From contig CAJJOX010000044.1 in the NCBI GenBank assembly GCA_905193485.1, positions 1 through 12,507 on the forward strand: a stretch of 12,507 bases of DNA, read 5' to 3'. The stretch is from an uncultured Porphyromonadaceae bacterium. GTDB lineage: Bacteria; Bacteroidota; Bacteroidia; Bacteroidales; Muribaculaceae. The notes beneath the pieces were generated by a model. The model was not told the DNA's origin. It searched no databases and saw only the letters and a list, made by a program, of their open reading frames with translations. Shown here one piece after another: positions 1-8,228 of this stretch. Every line of letters begins with the position of its first letter. Position 1 is the stretch's first letter. The position numbers and the translations under genes are program-made.

Positions 1-168
1 CGGCCGGGATTCACCACCGTGAAACGGGGCTGGGGACTCGGCCTCACGCTTGCGCGCCGCATCATCGAACAATATCATGCCGGCCGCATATACGTCAGCG
101 ACTCGGCTCCGGGCGTCGGCACCACATTCCGGATCATATTACCGCTAATACAGGATCGGCAGATATGA
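1..168 (+). CDS. Sensor histidine kinase, C-terminal fragment (5' end outside window)
   Basis: Frame 1 is open from the window edge to a TGA at 166-168 and encodes the last 55 residues of a protein. It reads as the end of a HATPase_c (GHKL) domain: a G2-type box around GWGLGLTLARRII, then a helix with EQYHAG, the strand GRIYVSDS, and a terminal GTTFRIILPL strand. This is the usual end of a two-component sensor kinase, which autophosphorylates on histidine using ATP and passes the phosphate to a response regulator. The N and G1 boxes, the phosphoacceptor histidine and any sensor domain lie upstream, so the signal cannot be inferred. The stop overlaps the start of the next gene (ATGA), implying co-transcription with the HAD phosphatase. 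Confidence 0.85.
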   Translation, partial: RPGFTTVKRGWGLGLTLARRIIEQYHAGRIYVSDSAPGVGTTFRIILPLIQDRQI

Positions 169-1010
169 AGCAATTGTTTGTCAGCGATATGGACGGCACC
201 CTGCTCAATCCCGACAGCCGTATATCCGGACGCACGGCTTCCATTATCACGGAGCTGTCGCGGCGCGGCGTGCTCTTCACCGTGGCGACCGCACGTACGC
301 CGGCGACCGTCGAGCCGCTGCTTTCGGCTACTGTGACGCTCCCGCCTGCCATTGTCATGACAGGAGCCGCCATGTGGGACCGCGTCCGTCACGCCTATAT
401 CGACACGCATTTCATCCCGGCGGAAACGGCGGCAAGCATTGTCGGGGCATGCGCCGCCCACGGCATACGCCCATTCAGCTACACACTCGACAGCACGGGC
501 ATCATCCGCACCTATTACAACGGCCGGACATCACGCCGCGAGCAGAAATTCATAGACGAACGCGCGCATCTGCCGCTCAAACGGTTTGAAATCAATCCGG
601 CAGGCGATGCCGCCACATCATATCCCGACACCGTGCTGATCTTTGCTCTCGGCTCGCCCGACCGCATCTATCCGCTGGCCGACGAGCTGCGCGAACAGTG
701 CCGTTGCTCCGTTTCGTCATATCCCGACATATTCAACCGCGACAGCGCTTTTCTCGAAGTGTTCGCTCCGGGCGTCAGCAAGGCTTCGGCCGTCGAGAAG
801 CTAAAAAGGATGACCGGCGCCGATCGTCTGACGGTGTTCGGCGACAATATCAACGATCTGCCGATGATGGCCGTGGCCGACGTGGCCGTGGCTGTCGGCA
901 ATGCATTGCCGGAGGTGAAGGCGGCTGCCGACATTGTGATCGGCTCAAACCGCGACGATGCCGTGGCGCTATATGTCGAAAGAATGTCGGACGGCAATAT
1001 GCAAAATTGA
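165..1010 (+). CDS. Cof-type HAD-IIB family hydrolase (phosphatase)
   Basis: This 281-residue cytosolic protein has the four HAD motifs. Motif I is DMDGT, with nucleophile D8 and acid/base D10. Motif II is the T42 of TVATAR. Motif III is K206 in GVSKASAV. Motif IV is GDNINDLPMM, with Mg-binding D227 and D231. The region between motifs II and III (about residues 80-190) is the size of a C2B cap, and the total length is normal for the Cof/YbiV/YidA group. Family members dephosphorylate small phosphorylated metabolites such as sugar phosphates or nucleotide and cofactor phosphates, but the true substrate cannot be read from sequence. The ATG overlaps the kinase stop by 4 bases, so translation is probably coupled. 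The gene converges on the cobalamin operon. A functional link to B12 is not indicated. Confidence 0.93.
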   Translation: MKQLFVSDMDGTLLNPDSRISGRTASIITELSRRGVLFTVATARTPATVEPLLSATVTLPPAIVMTGAAMWDRVRHAYIDTHFIPAETAASIVGACAAHGIRPFSYTLDSTGIIRTYYNGRTSRREQKFIDERAHLPLKRFEINPAGDAATSYPDTVLIFALGSPDRIYPLADELREQCRCSVSSYPDIFNRDSAFLEVFAPGVSKASAVEKLKRMTGADRLTVFGDNINDLPMMAVADVAVAVGNALPEVKAAADIVIGSNRDDAVALYVERMSDGNMQN

Positions 1011-1011
1011 A

Positions 1012-1040
1012 CGGGCGCTACCAGTCGATGGCAACGCCCG
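1012..1040. terminator. Bulged hairpin between convergent genes, likely terminator of the minus-strand operon
   Basis: An outer 6-bp perfect stem (CGGGCG at 1012-1017 with CGCCCG at 1035-1040) encloses a 3x3 internal loop and an inner CCA/TGG stem with loop GTCGA. On the minus strand the hairpin begins 26 bases past the stop of the large T9SS gene and is followed by TTCAATTTTG, a modest T-rich tail. On the plus strand it sits right after the HAD stop, but the following bases (CTCTTGAT) are not a T tract. It therefore fits best as the end of the cobalamin operon, and may be a weak bidirectional terminator. Confidence 0.5.
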
Positions 1041-1066
1041 CTCTTGATATAAAGACAGAAAAGAGT

Positions 1067-4000
1067 TTACTTTTTGATCAGTTTTGCGGTGAACACCTCT
1101 CCGCTGGCTTCGGTCTTCACGATGTAAGCGCCTGCCGGCAGCATAGCGACATTGACACTCTCGCCGGGCATCGCAGTGGTTTTCATCACGCGTATTCCCG
1201 ACATGGTGAAAATCTCGAGCGATGCCTCGCCGGCGATGTCGAGGACAATAAAGTCAGTGGCCGGATTGGGATAGATGTCCAGATGCCGGTCGGCTGTCAC
1301 GTCGCCGATTGCGGCTATGTCGGAAAGCGTCACGGGAATGGTGGCGTAGAATGTCTTGGGCACATAAGTGGCGTTGGAGCCGTAGGCTATGGTGCGTGAG
1401 ATGACGATGTTGCCGGTGGCCTGCGTCGAGGCGGGAGCCGTCAGCTTGAGGGCGTTGTCGGCGACTGTCACGGTGACATCGTCGGGCAGTGTCGAACTCA
1501 CCACTGTGTCGGTGTATCGATAGTTGCGTTGAGTGTATGCCGACCCCTGGCTGACAAACACTTCATCAAACGGCAGCTCATATTCGAGGCCGCCGGCCGT
1601 CGATTCGTCTATTTCGTGACTTACAATCACGGGTTTGTAGATACGGGGGGAGATTCGATAAGGTACTTCTGTCATTGCGGATACGCCGGCGTGGTCAATG
1701 ATTTCGACGGGAAGTGCGACCAACGAGTCGGCATCGACAGTGACGAGCGGTTTTACCCCGATGCGCAGGCTGCCGTTGGCCTGTAGCTCGGCCGAGGCAA
1801 GCCATGCCGCCATGTCGTCGGTGACGCGGGGATAGATGCTGAAGTTGTTCTCATGGTCGTTGGCAACCGTTGTTTTCGATTTTGTGGAGTTGGAAACGGA
1901 TGTGGCATATTCATAGACAGTGGACGTTGACAGGCTCTTGGCCACCGGCGCCACGTTGTTGCCGACCGCAGGCATGATGTCGAGAGCGACCGAACCGTCT
2001 TTCAGCACTTCAGAAAGGTCGGCGACGGCATCGTAGCCGGCTGTGGCCTCCTTCCATCGGCCGGAGGCGATGTCGAATCGACGGACGCGGTTGCTGTCGG
2101 TGAGCACGGCGATTGAAACACTGTCGGCATCGAAGAACGAAAGCGAACCGGCAATGTCGTCGCATTCAGTCACTGAAACCGATCCGGAAGAAACGACAGC
2201 CATTGAAAGTTTTGTTCCGGCCGCTGAAGGGATATAAATGTCTGAACCGGAAACATAGGCTCTGGCGCCGTTTTCAAACCCTGCCAGATCGACGTCGGCC
2301 ATCGACTGCAGATTGTTGAGATTGAGCTTTTCAATCTTGCCGCCGGAAACGACCCATGCATATGAACCATCGGATGTCACGGCGTCTATGTCGGCCGCGA
2401 ATTCGCTTTGGCCACATGGCACGAGATCGGTCTTGTAGTAACGGCGCAGTGTCTTGCCGTCGGCAACGAGCAGACGGTCGGCATAGATAGCCATTGAATG
2501 ATCGCCGACTGTCGAAAGCGCTGCTTCGGCCACCGCCTTACCCGTGCTCACATTGTAGCGTGTGAGATTATTGTCTTTGGCTGCCCAGACGAAGGCTCCT
2601 TGCGCGATGATGTCGCGCGACCGGCCTGACGAAAGCGTGCCGATATAGTCGTTCACGTCTGACGAGGCAGTCGCAATGCCGTAGATCTCGGTGTCGGTCA
2701 GAGCTATCATCTGTCGCTGAAGGGCGTAATTGTCGGCATAGTAGTCAAATGCGGTAGCGAAATTTTTGTTCTTTCCGTAGGTCGAAGTGGCGAGATCGGC
2801 GGGATAAAGGCCGAAGTCAAGAGAAGAGAAGTCGTAGTCGAGCACGTTGTTCTTAAGATTCAACGGCAGTGAAGAGTCGATGGAAAGCATGTCGACGCGG
2901 GCATCGTTGCCGGTTGTGAAAATCTTGTCGTTGGTGAGTGATCCGGATGCCGCGTAGTAAGGTATCCTGATAGGGTTGCTGATCATTTTGGTTTCGGGAA
3001 TTTCGAGCACCGTCACTTTTATGGTGTCGGAAAGCGATGGGTCGATGCCGGAAAAGACGACCAGCGTGGTTTCGCCGGAGCAAAGAGCCGAGAATGTGCC
3101 GTTGTCGATAGTGCCCGTTTCGGGGTCGGAATTTGACCAGGTGTATGTTTCGTAGATATATCGGTTGGATGTGGTGCCGTTCATCTGGTCTTTGTTCTGT
3201 GTCAGCGACTCCACGTTGATGTAGATTGTTTCGCCGGTGATGCATGAGATCGAATCGTTGCTGACGGTGGAGGCATTGCCTTCGATGTCGATCATCACTC
3301 CAGTAAGAGCAACTACTTCGATTTCGAATTCGTCGGCCGGAGCATCGGCATATTGCTGAAAATGGATAGTCGTGTTGCCGATGGCTTTGCCGGTGAACAG
3401 GCCTGTATTGTCGATAGTGCCGACAGACTCGTCGTCGACCCACCAGCGGGGCTCGCCTTCGGTGATCGGTTTGCCGTTTTTGAAAGCCATGCCTTCATAT
3501 TGGCATGTGGCTCCGACAGGCACTTGCAGCTGGGTGATGGATGCGTAGTTGATGTAGTAGTCGCGTGGAATGTAGTCGGGGTCGGGATTGGTGATTCCGA
3601 CACCCGTGACTTCGGTTGACCATTCGCCGAGCCATCCGGCGTTGACGGCTCCTGCGGTGTAGATCTTGACGAAATCGATATGGTCGAGATCGACGTAGTT
3701 GCCGTCTTTGTCAACGGCCCATGAGATGTCGAAACCGTCGGCCGACCGACCGTTTTCATCGTCATAGTAAGGGTTTGAGGCTACAGTGAGATCGCCGTTC
3801 TGTTTGGTCTTGTTGTCGGCATAGCCAAATGCCGGACAGCGGAAAAATTCGATGTATGACGGCACGCGTTTGTCGAGTGACGAACGTATCATGGTGCCGG
3901 TGAACGACAGTGTCCCGTCGTGAGTTTTTTCGGCGGCAGCGGGGTATATGGCGGGGTCAGGGAAGTAGGGCTGCTCGTGAAACTGGTTTGTCAGCAATGC

Positions 4001-5188
4001 TCCGGCCAGACCGTTGTCGGTTGTCCAGGGCACGGTGTAGCGCTTGTTGTAGGCCGGATCGTGGTAGGTCATGGTGATGTTGCGGTGTGTGGTCGAGAAC
4101 CAGTAATCGCTGCCGGCGAGTTCAAACCATTCGTCGTCGGCCAGGCCGTTGTTGTTGTCGTCGCGGCTCACCATCACTGCGCCCGGTTCGGTCCACACCC
4201 CTTTGTAATCCGCCACAAATGAGTTGCCCCCGACGGTAAAGTCCACACCGTAGGGATGTCGGGGATCATTGTAGATCGGCTGGTCGAACCCAAGAATCAC
4301 ATAGCCGCCGAAACCGCCGAGCGAAACGAGGCCGGTGGTCTGTGGCGCTGAGTTAGTTCCCGTACCGCTGCCTTTTCCTATGAGGCAGTCGGCATCGCGG
4401 AAAGAGCTTTCATTGGTGAATTGTCCCGGAGCGGGAAGGAATTCGATGACTCTGGCGACAAGAGCGTTTTTTCTTACGAGCACTTCGATGTCGGCTTCGG
4501 CATAGTTGCCGCTCTTGAGAGTGATGCGATAGCGGAAACGGTCGTGTGTGTAGTTCTCAAGGCCATCAGCGGGGGTATAGACGATGGCGCTGCGATAGTA
4601 TGCGGTGTTCATCTTGTCATAGTGGATGGTGTCGACTTCGCAAGTGCCGTACGAAGGAGCATCAATGATGGAGAGCGTGACTGTGTTTTCCTGTCCGGAA
4701 TTGCGTACGTTGTGCTGGATGCCGCGACTCATCACGCCGCTCAGCACATCGAGTTTTTTAGGAGAATCGATGTTGGCGTATACGGTCAGGTCGGATGCGG
4801 TCACTTCGAGGCATTCGTAGCTGATCACGTTTTTCACCGTGTCGCTGCCCTGAATCAGAGTTACGGAGATTTCGGTTTTCCCGAGGATATCCTTTATGCG
4901 TTTCAGCCTTATGCGGTTTTGTTTGTAACCGCTGTACCAACTGTAGGAAACAAACTGGATGAGATCGGGGTCGCCGCTCTCGACAGCTACGGTTACATCG
5001 TGGTTGTCGAGATTTTCGGTAGACGGGATTGTGTCGGGGAACTCAAAAAGTGTCGATATCGGAATTTCGACTGTGACATCGCGGGTTTCACCCACCACAG
5101 AGAGTGAGTAAGGTTTTGCCACGAATGCAGCAAAGACTCCGGAGGTTCCGAGTATCCACCAAAGGATTAAAGCAAAGACCTTTTTCAT
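1067..5188 (-). CDS. Giant multidomain T9SS type A cargo: PAPGQF surface domain, Ig-like domains, propeller-like region
   Basis: This 1373-residue secreted protein starts with a signal peptide (MKKVFALILWWILG, cleavage near residue 20). Next come two Ig or cadherin-like segments (about 24-128 and 130-240; the second has the TPADG...DRFRYRI pattern of tandem-95-like repeats). Residues 245-530 form a PAPGQF domain homologous to the 412-residue lipoprotein encoded upstream in the operon: shared blocks include SLGGFGGYV, GNSF, EWFELAGS, FGYADN, DISWAVD and GWLGEWSTE. Two Ig-like domains follow: residues 551-626 resemble BIG2 (WWVDDESVGTIDNTGLFTGKA), and 629-729 are similar. Residues 828-1050 show about six repeated strands of propeller type (for example VWAAKDNNLTRYNVSTG and AWVVSGGKIEKLNLNNL). 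More beta-rich sequence precedes a canonical T9SS type A domain (1300-1373) that begins with DIYPNPATD and ends in LIKK. It is the last gene of the operon, 5 bases after its neighbour. A cell-surface role in cobalamin binding is inferred from the riboswitch and from homology to neighbours; no enzyme motif is visible. Confidence 0.88.
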   Translation of the reverse strand: MKKVFALILWWILGTSGVFAAFVAKPYSLSVVGETRDVTVEIPISTLFEFPDTIPSTENLDNHDVTVAVESGDPDLIQFVSYSWYSGYKQNRIRLKRIKDILGKTEISVTLIQGSDTVKNVISYECLEVTASDLTVYANIDSPKKLDVLSGVMSRGIQHNVRNSGQENTVTLSIIDAPSYGTCEVDTIHYDKMNTAYYRSAIVYTPADGLENYTHDRFRYRITLKSGNYAEADIEVLVRKNALVARVIEFLPAPGQFTNESSFRDADCLIGKGSGTGTNSAPQTTGLVSLGGFGGYVILGFDQPIYNDPRHPYGVDFTVGGNSFVADYKGVWTEPGAVMVSRDDNNNGLADDEWFELAGSDYWFSTTHRNITMTYHDPAYNKRYTVPWTTDNGLAGALLTNQFHEQPYFPDPAIYPAAAEKTHDGTLSFTGTMIRSSLDKRVPSYIEFFRCPAFGYADNKTKQNGDLTVASNPYYDDENGRSADGFDISWAVDKDGNYVDLDHIDFVKIYTAGAVNAGWLGEWSTEVTGVGITNPDPDYIPRDYYINYASITQLQVPVGATCQYEGMAFKNGKPITEGEPRWWVDDESVGTIDNTGLFTGKAIGNTTIHFQQYADAPADEFEIEVVALTGVMIDIEGNASTVSNDSISCITGETIYINVESLTQNKDQMNGTTSNRYIYETYTWSNSDPETGTIDNGTFSALCSGETTLVVFSGIDPSLSDTIKVTVLEIPETKMISNPIRIPYYAASGSLTNDKIFTTGNDARVDMLSIDSSLPLNLKNNVLDYDFSSLDFGLYPADLATSTYGKNKNFATAFDYYADNYALQRQMIALTDTEIYGIATASSDVNDYIGTLSSGRSRDIIAQGAFVWAAKDNNLTRYNVSTGKAVAEAALSTVGDHSMAIYADRLLVADGKTLRRYYKTDLVPCGQSEFAADIDAVTSDGSYAWVVSGGKIEKLNLNNLQSMADVDLAGFENGARAYVSGSDIYIPSAAGTKLSMAVVSSGSVSVTECDDIAGSLSFFDADSVSIAVLTDSNRVRRFDIASGRWKEATAGYDAVADLSEVLKDGSVALDIMPAVGNNVAPVAKSLSTSTVYEYATSVSNSTKSKTTVANDHENNFSIYPRVTDDMAAWLASAELQANGSLRIGVKPLVTVDADSLVALPVEIIDHAGVSAMTEVPYRISPRIYKPVIVSHEIDESTAGGLEYELPFDEVFVSQGSAYTQRNYRYTDTVVSSTLPDDVTVTVADNALKLTAPASTQATGNIVISRTIAYGSNATYVPKTFYATIPVTLSDIAAIGDVTADRHLDIYPNPATDFIVLDIAGEASLEIFTMSGIRVMKTTAMPGESVNVAMLPAGAYIVKTEASGEVFTAKLIKK

Positions 5189-5193
5189 AAAAA

Positions 5194-6978
5194 TTAATTG
5201 TTAATGTGTATTTTGGCTCTATGATTGTCGAGCGTGAGGATGTAGAAGCCGTTTGGTAATCCATCGACTGCTTGCCGGCGGGTGCCGACCCCCTGTCGCA
5301 ATTCTGCGCCTGCGATGGAATAGACACGGTAATTGCCCACGGTGTCATCGGAGATTATGTCGGATATTCCGGCCACCGTTGCATGCACGTCAATAGTGTG
5401 GTTGACGGTAAGGCCGTTGGAGTCGAACTGGATTGTGATATCCGCGTCGCCGGGCTTAAGCGACGTGAGCACGAGCTCGCCGCGGATGATCTGCGCTTTG
5501 ACATTCTCGGGATTTGTGTTGGATATGATGCGTTTGACAATGGATACCTGTGGCGTGTCGTCATCGTCGGCCATGTTGGCGAGGTCGATGGTGAGCGGTT
5601 CGGCTCCGAGGATTACGCTCGAAGGCATGGATTTGCTCACCACGGGAACTTTGCAGTCGGGGAAAAGAAACATGGCGGGATACCAGTAATTTGATATCAG
5701 TCGCCATTCGGCGTTGGGCTCGATGCCGCTGCCCGCATCGGTGTAACGGCGGTATATCCAGCTTTGGTTGGCGATATTGCTGCCATAATAAAAATGGCAG
5801 TAGAGATTGTCGTCCACGGGACTCACTCGGAGTGAAGAACTGTAGAACCACAGGTTGCCGTCGAGAGATGAATCATAGATCAGTTCGGTTAAATCGTTGT
5901 CGATGTCGTAGCGGTAGAGTTTTGAGTCGGAAAACCATGTTGACGCACCCAGAGAAGGATCGGCGTAAGTGAAATAAAGCACGTTGCGCTTTGCCGAAGC
6001 TGCAAGTTTGCCGGCGGTCCATGCATACCACGACTGCGGGACGCCGCCCAGATAGAGATTGACCTGTTTTGTTTCAAGCGTGTAAGGATCGATGCGGAGG
6101 AGTCCGTTGCCTTGCCAGGCGCTTCCGCTGTTTCCGTAGGGATAGTGGTTGAGCGGCACTCCAAATTCGTTGGTTTCGTCGGCTGAAGCGAGATTCATGC
6201 CGGCCCACAGTGAGCCGTCGGCGCCCTGCACCATAGTGGAGAAACATCCCGGTATTTTGTTGACAATCTGATCAGTGACGGGATCTACGACGAGGATGCC
6301 GTCGTCCTGTTTGATGGCGAATATATAATCCTGCGTGCGAATCATTATGCCGATCTGGTTCTGATAGAGAGGCCCTTGCCCGTCGATGTTGTTCTCGTCG
6401 CCTGTGCATAGTTCGTTTTCAGTGCCGGGGATGGGTCCTGTAATCTGCATGGCCCGGGTGTCTAAAATGTATATGCCGTTGGAAGTGCCGAGATAAACCT
6501 TTTCGGGTGTCACGCCGCAGCATGCGCGACCGTCGCCGAGTGCGGTGCCTGTGATGACTCCTGTCGAGGTGTTCCCTTCGTCGGCCACGTATCCATTAGG
6601 GTTTATGACCGGAAACTGGGCGATACATCGCATTGTGGCGGCATCGACAACGGTGAGGCGTCCGCCGGCTATGTTGGCTCCCGGATCTTTATGCTGCTTG
6701 GCCATTATGTAGATTTTTCCACCGAAAATCTGTGCGTATTGTGCGGTGCATCCGATTTCCATGCCGGCATTGACTGACTGGAACACCCGGTAATAGACGG
6801 GGTTGTCGGGATCGGTGGTGTCGTCGGGATACCACATGTTGATCGTGGAGTTCTGATGTCCGTACCAGTCTTCGTTAAGCACGAAAACGCCGCTTGAGAA
6901 GTCGTCCTCGTCGAATGCAGCCATTGACAGGGTGGCGAAGGCGGAGATGAGTGCGATAATTGTTCGTTTCAGTTGCAT
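5194..6978 (-). CDS. Secreted seven-bladed propeller protein (BtuG/DUF5074-like) with T9SS-like C-terminus
   Basis: This 594-residue protein has a type I signal peptide (MQLKRTIIALISAFATLSMA, then AFDEDD) and no lipobox cysteine. Residues 30-415 carry seven propeller-like repeats, each ending in a strand such as RLTVVDAATM, GIYILDTRAM, GILVVDPVTD, GLLRIDPYTL or KLYRYDIDND. The first repeat, GVFVLNEDWYGHQNSTI, aligns with MYLLNEGNMGSNKASI of the BtuG lipoprotein, so the two appear paralogous. A beta-sandwich-like segment (about 444-535) follows. The tail (about 536-594; YRVYSIAGAELRQG, LPNGFYILTLDN, AKIHINN) has the later strands of a T9SS type A domain but lacks the YPNP opening. Predicted location is extracellular or surface-attached. 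A B12-related capture role is inferred from the operon. It could instead bind another corrinoid or a host-derived complex. Confidence 0.82.
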   Translation of the reverse strand: MQLKRTIIALISAFATLSMAAFDEDDFSSGVFVLNEDWYGHQNSTINMWYPDDTTDPDNPVYYRVFQSVNAGMEIGCTAQYAQIFGGKIYIMAKQHKDPGANIAGGRLTVVDAATMRCIAQFPVINPNGYVADEGNTSTGVITGTALGDGRACCGVTPEKVYLGTSNGIYILDTRAMQITGPIPGTENELCTGDENNIDGQGPLYQNQIGIMIRTQDYIFAIKQDDGILVVDPVTDQIVNKIPGCFSTMVQGADGSLWAGMNLASADETNEFGVPLNHYPYGNSGSAWQGNGLLRIDPYTLETKQVNLYLGGVPQSWYAWTAGKLAASAKRNVLYFTYADPSLGASTWFSDSKLYRYDIDNDLTELIYDSSLDGNLWFYSSSLRVSPVDDNLYCHFYYGSNIANQSWIYRRYTDAGSGIEPNAEWRLISNYWYPAMFLFPDCKVPVVSKSMPSSVILGAEPLTIDLANMADDDDTPQVSIVKRIISNTNPENVKAQIIRGELVLTSLKPGDADITIQFDSNGLTVNHTIDVHATVAGISDIISDDTVGNYRVYSIAGAELRQGVGTRRQAVDGLPNGFYILTLDNHRAKIHINN

Positions 6979-6989
6979 TGTTGTGGAGA

Positions 6990-8228
6990 TTATGGGGTCG
7001 GGAGAGTGGTTCCGTCGGGAATATGAAGATCCTCGGCACGTGATATTTCAGTCGATGTTTCGCCGAGCCATCCGCATTGCTGGTTGACACCGGTGTAGAC
7101 ACGGATGAAGTCGACTCCGTTGAGGTGTACCGGATTTCCGTTGCGGTCTACGGCCCAGTCGATCTTGAATTTGGATAGATCGCCGATTTTGTTGGGATGG
7201 TTGTCGGCATACCCCCAGTCATAGCAGTAAAGCACGAAGTAGTTGCCTTGGTGGCTTTCGTCGATGCCGTTGGGCGCGAGGCGTGTGCCTGAAAACGTCA
7301 TTACGTTGTCGGTTATCCATCCGGGCCAGTAGTCCTGAGTGTGGTAGACATTTTTCTCGACATAGCCGGTGTCGCCGGCATTGCCTTCATATCTGATATA
7401 TTGCGCGTCGGTGATATTGCCGTTGAGCCACACAGGCTGATGGTCGGGATCGGGTCGATAATAGATGACGAAATAGTTGTGGATGGTTTCGGGTTTGTAG
7501 TATTCGCTTCCGGCGAGTTCATACCAGGGGTCGTCGGGTCGTCCGTTGCCATTGCAGTCGACCGCCACCATCACGATGCCGGGTTCGGCGCTGCCTCCGG
7601 GGCGTGCGGCGCCCGGATTGGGATTTGAAGCTGAATAAAACGAATTGCCGTCGATGCTGAAGTCATATTCGCCGGGCACGTTGAGGACGGTATGATCGAA
7701 AGCGAAAGTGACATAGCCGCCATAATTGCCCAGCGATACGAGGACATCGTTTTTGCCTCCGATGCATTCGAGCACTTTCTTGCACATGCTCTCTTCTGTA
7801 TCTCCTTCGATGTATTCCGGCAGTTGATTGATGAACTGACCGGGCGCGGGGCGGTATTCGAGCACCTCGGATATATATCGGCTATAGGCCACGTCCTCTT
7901 CCCACACACGTATATGGGTGGTGTGTTCCACAGGATCGGTGGGTGAGTCTATGCGTAGCGTCAGGTAATAGTCGCCCGGAGCCGGACCGCAGAAAAAATA
8001 GTCGCGTCCGGTACCCACGATGGAATCGCGTCCTTGGGAATCGGGCATTGACCACGTGTAGCTGTCGCCGGGAAATTCGGGATGAAGCCGGAGCGTACGC
8101 ATACGATAGACGCTGTATGTGTCATCGATGCCGAGGTTGACCATCGGTATGTCGGCGTCGTCGTTGCATGCCGCGGTTGTCGAAAGCAGGATAATGCCTG
8201 TTATGATATGCGGGATTGTTTTCTTCAT
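6990..8228 (-). CDS. Surface lipoprotein: PKD-like domain plus PAPGQF domain, candidate cobalamin-binding accessory
   Basis: This 412-residue protein has a lipoprotein signal ending LLSTTAAC, with C21 as the lipidated residue. The following NDDAD is acidic, like the Bacteroidota surface-export signal. Residues about 27-110 look like a PKD/Ig-like domain (SYTWSMPDSQG, PGDYYLTLRID). Residues 120-400 form the PAPGQF domain: EYRPAPGQFIN, SLGNYGGYVTFAFDH, a possible calcium-binding loop DCNGNGRPDDPWYELAGSEY, a tryptophan-rich section (DYWPGWITDN), WGYADN, KIDWAVDRNGN and GWLGETSTEIS. From memory, close relatives are annotated 'cell surface protein' in Bacteroides cobalamin loci. The start overlaps the btuG stop by 4 bases (ATGA), and the stop lies 11 bases before the next gene. 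The role is probably like that of surface B12-binding lipoproteins (BtuH-type), but I cannot confirm that it belongs to the BtuH family and assign no symbol. Confidence 0.82.
   Translation of the reverse strand: MKKTIPHIITGIILLSTTAACNDDADIPMVNLGIDDTYSVYRMRTLRLHPEFPGDSYTWSMPDSQGRDSIVGTGRDYFFCGPAPGDYYLTLRIDSPTDPVEHTTHIRVWEEDVAYSRYISEVLEYRPAPGQFINQLPEYIEGDTEESMCKKVLECIGGKNDVLVSLGNYGGYVTFAFDHTVLNVPGEYDFSIDGNSFYSASNPNPGAARPGGSAEPGIVMVAVDCNGNGRPDDPWYELAGSEYYKPETIHNYFVIYYRPDPDHQPVWLNGNITDAQYIRYEGNAGDTGYVEKNVYHTQDYWPGWITDNVMTFSGTRLAPNGIDESHQGNYFVLYCYDWGYADNHPNKIGDLSKFKIDWAVDRNGNPVHLNGVDFIRVYTGVNQQCGWLGETSTEISRAEDLHIPDGTTLPTP

Noticed and set aside
698..1399. 233-codon plus-strand frame running from the HAD gene into the T9SS gene
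   Set aside because: It spans two real genes and the hairpin between them. Its arginine-rich composition and lack of motifs mark it as a frame-shifted shadow.
4421..5107. 228-codon plus-strand open frame opposite the large T9SS gene
   Set aside because: It is antisense to a well-supported gene with recognisable domains. Its translation is low-complexity valine/aspartate/glycine-rich with no family resemblance, typical of a shadow frame in GC-rich DNA.
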